This document shows, piece by piece, positions 60,113-64,000 of a stretch of DNA of 64,000 nucleotides. Position 1 is the first letter of the stretch. Each line of letters begins with the position of its first letter. Made by a program: the position numbers and the translations under genes. Source of the DNA: Actinomycetospora soli (lineage in GTDB: Bacteria > Actinomycetota > Actinomycetes > Mycobacteriales > Pseudonocardiaceae). The notes beneath the pieces were generated by a model. It was given only the letters and a program-made list of their open reading frames with translations. It had not been told where the DNA came from and did no database searches. The DNA is taken from contig NZ_JAJNDA010000020.1 in NCBI RefSeq assembly GCF_021026295.1, positions 39,381 through 103,380 of the forward strand. The letters run 5' to 3'.

Positions 60113-61347
60113 GGCGCCAGCCAGGCACCCGCCGCCGTCAGCAGCGCCTCCACCCCGGTGCGGACGGTCGGGTCGAGCACCGGCGCGAACGCCGGGCTGT
60201 GGTTGGTGGGCAGCTCGGTCAGCCGGCCGTCGCGCTCGGCCGCGGCGTACGCGTCGGGGTCGGTGCCGCCGACGAACCAGAACACCGACGGCGCGCCCCA
60301 GGCCGCACCGAGGACGCCGAAGTCCTCGCTGGCCGACGTCGGTCCCATCGGCACCACGTCGTCGCCGAACCGGGACCGGAACGCGTCGAGCACCCGCCCG
60401 GTCGCGGCCTCGTCGTTCTCGGTGGGCCGGTAGGTCTCCACCGGCGTGATCTCCGGCGGCCGCGGCGCCCCGGACGCCTCCGCCTCGGCGGCCACGATCC
60501 GACGGATCGCCGCCTGCGCGCGGGCGCGGACGCCCTCGTCGTAGCAGCGCAGGTTCAGGCCGATCACGGCCTCGTCGGGTATGACGTTCTCCTTCGCACC
60601 GGCCTGCAGCATGCCCACGGTCAGGACGGCGGGTTCGTTCATCCCGAGCTCGCGGGAGACGACGGTCTGCAGCCGCAGCACGGTCCACGCGGCGAGCACC
60701 ACCGGGTCGATCGACGCCTCCGGCATCGACCCGTGCGCGCCGCGACCGAACAGCCGGATGCGCCAGACGTCGGACGCGGACGTGACGGTGCCCGGCCGCG
60801 TGCTGACGACGCCGGCGGGCACGGGCATGACGTGCTGGCCGAGCACGACGTCGGGGGTCGGGACCCGGTCGACGAGCCCGTCGTCGACCATCGCCTGCGC
60901 GCCCGCGCCGATCTCCTCCCCGGGCTGGAACACCGCGACGACGGTGCCCGACCAGGCGTCCCGCCGGGCGGCGAGCTGCGCGGCGCCCGCGGCGAGCCAC
61001 GCGACGTGCATGTCGTGCCCGCAGGCGTGCGCGACCGGCGTCTCGCGCCCCTCGTCGTCGGTGGCGGTCGCGGTGCTCGCCCAGGGCACCCCGGAGGCCT
61101 CGCGCACCGGCAGTGCGTCCATGTCGGCGCGCAGCGCGACCGTCGGTCCGTCGCCGTTGCGCAGGACCCCGACCACGCCCGTCGTCCCGATCCCCGTGAG
61201 CACCTCGAACCCGGCCCCGGCGAGCCGCTCCGCCGCGAGGCCCGCCGTGCGGTGCTCCTGCATCGACAGCTCGGGGTGGGCGTGCAGGTCGGTGTACAGC
61301 TCCCGGGCGTCCGGAAGCAGGTCGTCGAGTCCTTCGAACAGGGTCAT
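60109..61347 (-). CDS. M20D-family amidohydrolase (hippurate/IAA-amino acid hydrolase-like)
   Basis: The predicted 412-residue metallopeptidase-fold enzyme has HACGHDMHVAWLAAGAAQLA near residue 106, PGEEIGAGAQAMVDDGLVD, the dimerisation-domain GRGAHGSMPEASIDP and SEDFGVLG. M20D members cleave N-acyl amino acids, including hippurate and auxin conjugates. It overlaps the upstream FAD hydroxylase gene (ATGA), so it may release the hydroxylase substrate from an amino-acid conjugate. Confidence 0.88.
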   Translation of the reverse strand: MTLFEGLDDLLPDARELYTDLHAHPELSMQEHRTAGLAAERLAGAGFEVLTGIGTTGVVGVLRNGDGPTVALRADMDALPVREASGVPWASTATATDDEGRETPVAHACGHDMHVAWLAAGAAQLAARRDAWSGTVVAVFQPGEEIGAGAQAMVDDGLVDRVPTPDVVLGQHVMPVPAGVVSTRPGTVTSASDVWRIRLFGRGAHGSMPEASIDPVVLAAWTVLRLQTVVSRELGMNEPAVLTVGMLQAGAKENVIPDEAVIGLNLRCYDEGVRARAQAAIRRIVAAEAEASGAPRPPEITPVETYRPTENDEAATGRVLDAFRSRFGDDVVPMGPTSASEDFGVLGAAWGAPSVFWFVGGTDPDAYAAAERDGRLTELPTNHSPAFAPVLDPTVRTGVEALLTAAGAWLAP

Positions 61348-63176
61348 GCCGTGACCTCCTGCAGTGCTCCGGCGAGGAACTCCCCGAGCCGGTCATGATC
61401 GTCGAGTCCCAGGACGTGTGCCACGTACTGGTCGGGCCGCACGAGCACCAGCGCGCCGTCGGGGTCGATCCCGCGCTGCTCGAACACGTCCGCGGTGGGG
61501 TCGGGGCGGAACACCTTCTCGTGGTCGACCAGCCCGAGCGGCCCCTTCCGCGGGCGCAGGACCGGCGGGACGTCGACGGACCCGTCGTGGTGCGCCCGGA
61601 GCACCGCGCGCACGTCGACGACGGCGTCCGGGTCGGCGCCGACGGGCGTGAACCGGCGCACGAGCGGCGCGAGCCGGCCGGCCAGCGCGTCGAACCGGGA
61701 GCGGTCCCGGTCGGCGAAGACGTACAGCCGCCACGCGCCGTCCGCCCGCGCGACGTGCCCGAGGTGCATCGGCTGCGCGTCGGCGCACCGGACCACGGGC
61801 GCCGAGTGGAAGCGGGTGCCGACCTCGAACCCGGTCGCCCGGTCCTGCTCCGGGTCGGCGGCGGTGATCATCGACGGGGCGTAGCGGACGCCGAAGCCCG
61901 CGGTGTAGCGGCCGTGGTCGCGGAAGTACCGCTGGAACACGGCCGGGTCGGCCTGTTCGGAGTGGTCGCTGAACAACGCTGCGAACTCGCGGTCGAAGTC
62001 GATCAGCTCCTGCGCGACGGCCCGGCGCTCCGCGGAGTATGTGTGCAGCAACTCCGGCCGGGCCGTGCCGCGCAGCACGGCGCCCAGCTTCCAGCCGAGG
62101 TTCCACCCGTCGGCCATCGACACGTTCATGCCCTGGCCGGCCTTCGCGCTGTGGGTGTGGCAGGCGTCCCCGGCGATGAACACCCGTGGCGACCGGCCCG
62201 ATCCGTCGTGGGGACCGTCGTCGAAGCGGTCGCAGAGCCGCTGTCCGACCTCGTAGACCGACCACCACCCCACGTCGCGGACCTCGAGCGTGTACGGCGC
62301 GAGGATGCGGCGCACCGCCGCGGCCAGCGTCTCCGGCGTGACCGTGCCGCGCTCCGGGACGCCGTCGAGCTCCACGTAGAGCCGCACCAGGTACCCGCCC
62401 TCGCGCGGGATGACCAACAGGCTCCCCGACGACGAGGTGATCGCGCTCTTGAGGCGGATGTCGGGGAAGTCGGTGTCGACGAGCACGTCCATGACACCCC
62501 ACGCCTGGTTCGCGGAGTCGCCGCGCAGCTCCCGGCCGATCGCGGCCCGGACCCGGCTGCGGGCGCCGTCGCAGCCCACGACGTAGCGGGCCCGGACCGT
62601 CCGCCCGCGCCCGGCGTCGTCGGTCGTCGTCACGACGACGGGGTGGTCCCCCGCGCCCTCGACCCGGACGTCCTCGACGCGCAGGCCGTACTCCGGCTCC
62701 ACCCGCGCGGCCGAGCGGGCCGCGTGCTCGCGCAGGAAGGTCAGGACCCGGGCCTGGTTGACGATCACGTGGGGCATCTCGGAGAGCCCGTCCTCGACGT
62801 CCGGGATACGTCCGGTGCGGGTGATCCGCGCCGGGTGCGCGGGGTCGGGGCGCCAGAAGGTGACCTCGTTGACCTGGTAGGCCTCCTCGCGCACGCGCCC
62901 GGCGAGCCCGAACGCCTCGAGCATCTCCATGGAGCGGCACGCGACGCCGTCGGCCTGCCCGACCGCGAGCGGCCCGTCGCGGCGGTCGACCACCACGGTG
63001 TGCAGCTCCGGGAAGGCCGCGAGCTGCGCCGCGAGCACCTGGCCGGCCGGGCCGGCGCCCACGATCAGCACGTCGCAGGTCCCGGGCAGACCGGCGGGGC
63101 GCCCGGCCACCGTGGGATGGGGCGCGGCGAGGAAGGGGTCGCCGGGCCGGTACCCGGCGAGATGGAACTGGGCCAC
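61344..63176 (-). CDS. mobA: FAD-dependent 3-hydroxybenzoate 4-monooxygenase-like enzyme
   Basis: This 610-residue class A flavoprotein hydroxylase has VLIVGAGPAGQVLAAQLAAF, the DG region CDGARSRVRAAIGREL and GDACHTHSAKAGQGMNVSM. A C-terminal thioredoxin-like phenol-hydroxylase domain follows (FEVGTRFHSAPVVRCADAQP). The segment GRIPDVEDGLSEMPHVIVNQ and the overall length resemble MobA, which makes protocatechuate from 3-hydroxybenzoate; a related phenolic substrate is possible. GTG 63176 has GGGGAGG upstream. It heads the leftward operon and is divergent from an IclR gene. Confidence 0.85.
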   Translation of the reverse strand: MAQFHLAGYRPGDPFLAAPHPTVAGRPAGLPGTCDVLIVGAGPAGQVLAAQLAAFPELHTVVVDRRDGPLAVGQADGVACRSMEMLEAFGLAGRVREEAYQVNEVTFWRPDPAHPARITRTGRIPDVEDGLSEMPHVIVNQARVLTFLREHAARSAARVEPEYGLRVEDVRVEGAGDHPVVVTTTDDAGRGRTVRARYVVGCDGARSRVRAAIGRELRGDSANQAWGVMDVLVDTDFPDIRLKSAITSSSGSLLVIPREGGYLVRLYVELDGVPERGTVTPETLAAAVRRILAPYTLEVRDVGWWSVYEVGQRLCDRFDDGPHDGSGRSPRVFIAGDACHTHSAKAGQGMNVSMADGWNLGWKLGAVLRGTARPELLHTYSAERRAVAQELIDFDREFAALFSDHSEQADPAVFQRYFRDHGRYTAGFGVRYAPSMITAADPEQDRATGFEVGTRFHSAPVVRCADAQPMHLGHVARADGAWRLYVFADRDRSRFDALAGRLAPLVRRFTPVGADPDAVVDVRAVLRAHHDGSVDVPPVLRPRKGPLGLVDHEKVFRPDPTADVFEQRGIDPDGALVLVRPDQYVAHVLGLDDHDRLGEFLAGALQEVTA

Positions 63177-63240
63177 GCCTGCCTCCCCGTCGTCGTCGGT
63201 CGCCCCGACGCTACGGCGGTTCCGCGGGGTGGCCGCTACC

Positions 63241-63257
63241 GTTCTGGAGTGCAGAAC
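63241..63257. promoter_or_regulatory. Inverted repeat over the iclR-like start codon
   Basis: GTTCTGGAGTGCAGAAC has perfect 6-bp arms and contains the GTG start (63249-63251). TACCGT at 63237-63242 is a -10-like box six bases before that GTG. Binding here would block a leaderless transcript and would lie 65 bases from the divergent mobA-like gene. Confidence 0.6.
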
Positions 63258-63977
63258 GAACCGGTGTACCGCATCCGGTCGGTCGACCACGCGCTGCACC
63301 TCGCCGCGATCCTCGCGCAGGAGGGTCCGCTGCGACTCTCGGAGGCGGCGCAGCGGCTCGGCGTCGCACGCTCGACCGCGCACCGGCTGCTGACGATGCT
63401 GGTCTACCGCGGGTTCGCCGAGCAGGACCCGGACCGCCGCTACCGGGCGGGGCCGGTGCTGCGCGGCGCCCGCGCGAGCGAGCCGGTGGCCGACCTGCGC
63501 CGGGTCGCGCTCCCGCACCTGCGCGCGCTCACCGAGCGGGTGGGCGAGACGACGAACGTGATGGTCGTGGACGGCGACGACGTGCGCTTCGTGGCGTCGG
63601 TCGAGTGCGCGCAGGTGCTGCGGGTCGGCGAGCGGGAGGGCCGGGTGCTGCCCGCGCACCTGGCGTCCGGCGGACGGGCCGTGCTCGCGGGGCGGCCCGA
63701 GGACGAGGTCCGGGCCCGCTACGAGCGCCCGGACTCCCCCGTGGCCGACGTCGACGCCCTGCTGCGCGACCTGCGGCGCTTCCGCCGGCAGGGGTTCGCG
63801 ATCAACGACGGACGCACCGAGACCGGGCTGACCGCGATCGGCGTCGCCGTGCCGGGGCCGGGCGCCGCCGCCCTGTCGATCGCGCTGCCCACCGCGCGCT
63901 ACCGGCGCGACCGCCTGACCGAGTGGGTCGCCGCGCTGACCGACGCCGCCGCGGCGATCGCGCACGCGACGGGCTGA
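63249..63977 (+). CDS. IclR-family transcriptional regulator
   Basis: The 242-residue regulator has an N-terminal winged helix (RLSEAAQRLGVARSTAHRLL) and a C-terminal effector domain (TTNVMVVDGDDVRFVASVEC, then GRVLPAHLASGGRAVLAG). It probably controls the divergent mobA-M20-TRIC operon in response to an aromatic acid, as PcaU/PobR-type IclR proteins do. The GTG at 63249 is predicted to be leaderless. The gene is complete; the last 23 bases of the window hold nothing recognisable. Confidence 0.9.
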   Translation: MQNEPVYRIRSVDHALHLAAILAQEGPLRLSEAAQRLGVARSTAHRLLTMLVYRGFAEQDPDRRYRAGPVLRGARASEPVADLRRVALPHLRALTERVGETTNVMVVDGDDVRFVASVECAQVLRVGEREGRVLPAHLASGGRAVLAGRPEDEVRARYERPDSPVADVDALLRDLRRFRRQGFAINDGRTETGLTAIGVAVPGPGAAALSIALPTARYRRDRLTEWVAALTDAAAAIAHATG

Positions 63978-64000
63978 CCCCTCTCCCCCCGTGGCAGGAA

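Noticed and set aside
59492..61347. Frameshifted single gene joining the TRIC channel and the amidohydrolase
   Set aside because: Both reading frames are complete and meet in a standard GTGA overlap, with full-length family matches on each side.

Overview
The window looks like chromosomal DNA of a very GC-rich actinomycete, probably Pseudonocardia or a close relative. Third codon positions are almost all G or C and GTG/TTG starts are common. Many starts overlap the previous stop (ATGA/GTGA). A mycothione reductase gene is present, and several transcripts look leaderless. No tRNA, rRNA, CRISPR array, phage or recognisable transposase was found.

Region 1 (1-22.7 kb) is an acyl-CoA and ring catabolic island. 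It holds three acyl-CoA dehydrogenases, two acyl-CoA ligases, a CaiB/BaiF family protein, three SDRs, a MaoC hydratase, three crotonases (one fused to a SnoaL-like domain), a thiolase, a P450, an LLM-class monooxygenase, an FAD oxidoreductase, a Rieske dioxygenase alpha/beta pair and two paralogous TetR regulators. Eight start regions carry versions of one 18-bp palindrome (TTCTAATC-NN-GATTAGAA), so the island reads as one regulon of about 20 genes. The growth substrate is not evident; a carboxylated cyclic, aromatic or terpenoid-like compound is inferred.

Region 2 (23.3-34.7 kb) matches the indole-3-acetic acid (iac) catabolic cluster. iacABCDEF lie in order at 29.7-34.7 kb, and iacG (flavin reductase), a small unknown gene and iacH (amidase) run the other way. 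An MHS-type transporter, a SnoaL-like gene, a FixJ/LuxR response regulator and a soluble PAS histidine kinase accompany them. A GGATTCCCCTAC-type element lies upstream of the transporter and of iacA, with related sites before iacG and the kinase. The expected product is catechol; no ring-cleavage gene is in the window.

Region 3 (34.7-36.4 kb) is a repeat island. Six copies of a 67-bp palindromic element, in converging orientation, flank a gene for a protein with an AbiEi-like N-terminus and a DUF559/Vsr-like nuclease C-terminus. A seventh copy lies at 11.5 kb beside a set of 32-bp repeats.

Region 4 (36.4-42.7 kb) is an amine-catabolic operon: copper amine oxidase, APC permease and YtcJ-like amidohydrolase. 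It is divergent from a rare TetR-MarR fusion regulator, with TCGTCAA-type palindromes on both sides of the regulator gene.

Region 5 (42.9-64 kb) is mixed. It contains three GAF/ANTAR-type genes, a quinone-oxidoreductase/MarR divergent pair with two perfect operators, two unknown proteins, and a sulfatase convergent with its formylglycine-generating enzyme. It continues with LysR, FMN reductase, aryl-alcohol dehydrogenase and mycothione reductase genes, and an orphan CHASE3-HAMP protein. After these come cupin, TetR and NADAR genes. The window ends with an IclR-controlled operon for a 3-hydroxybenzoate 4-monooxygenase-like enzyme, an M20D amidohydrolase and a TRIC channel.
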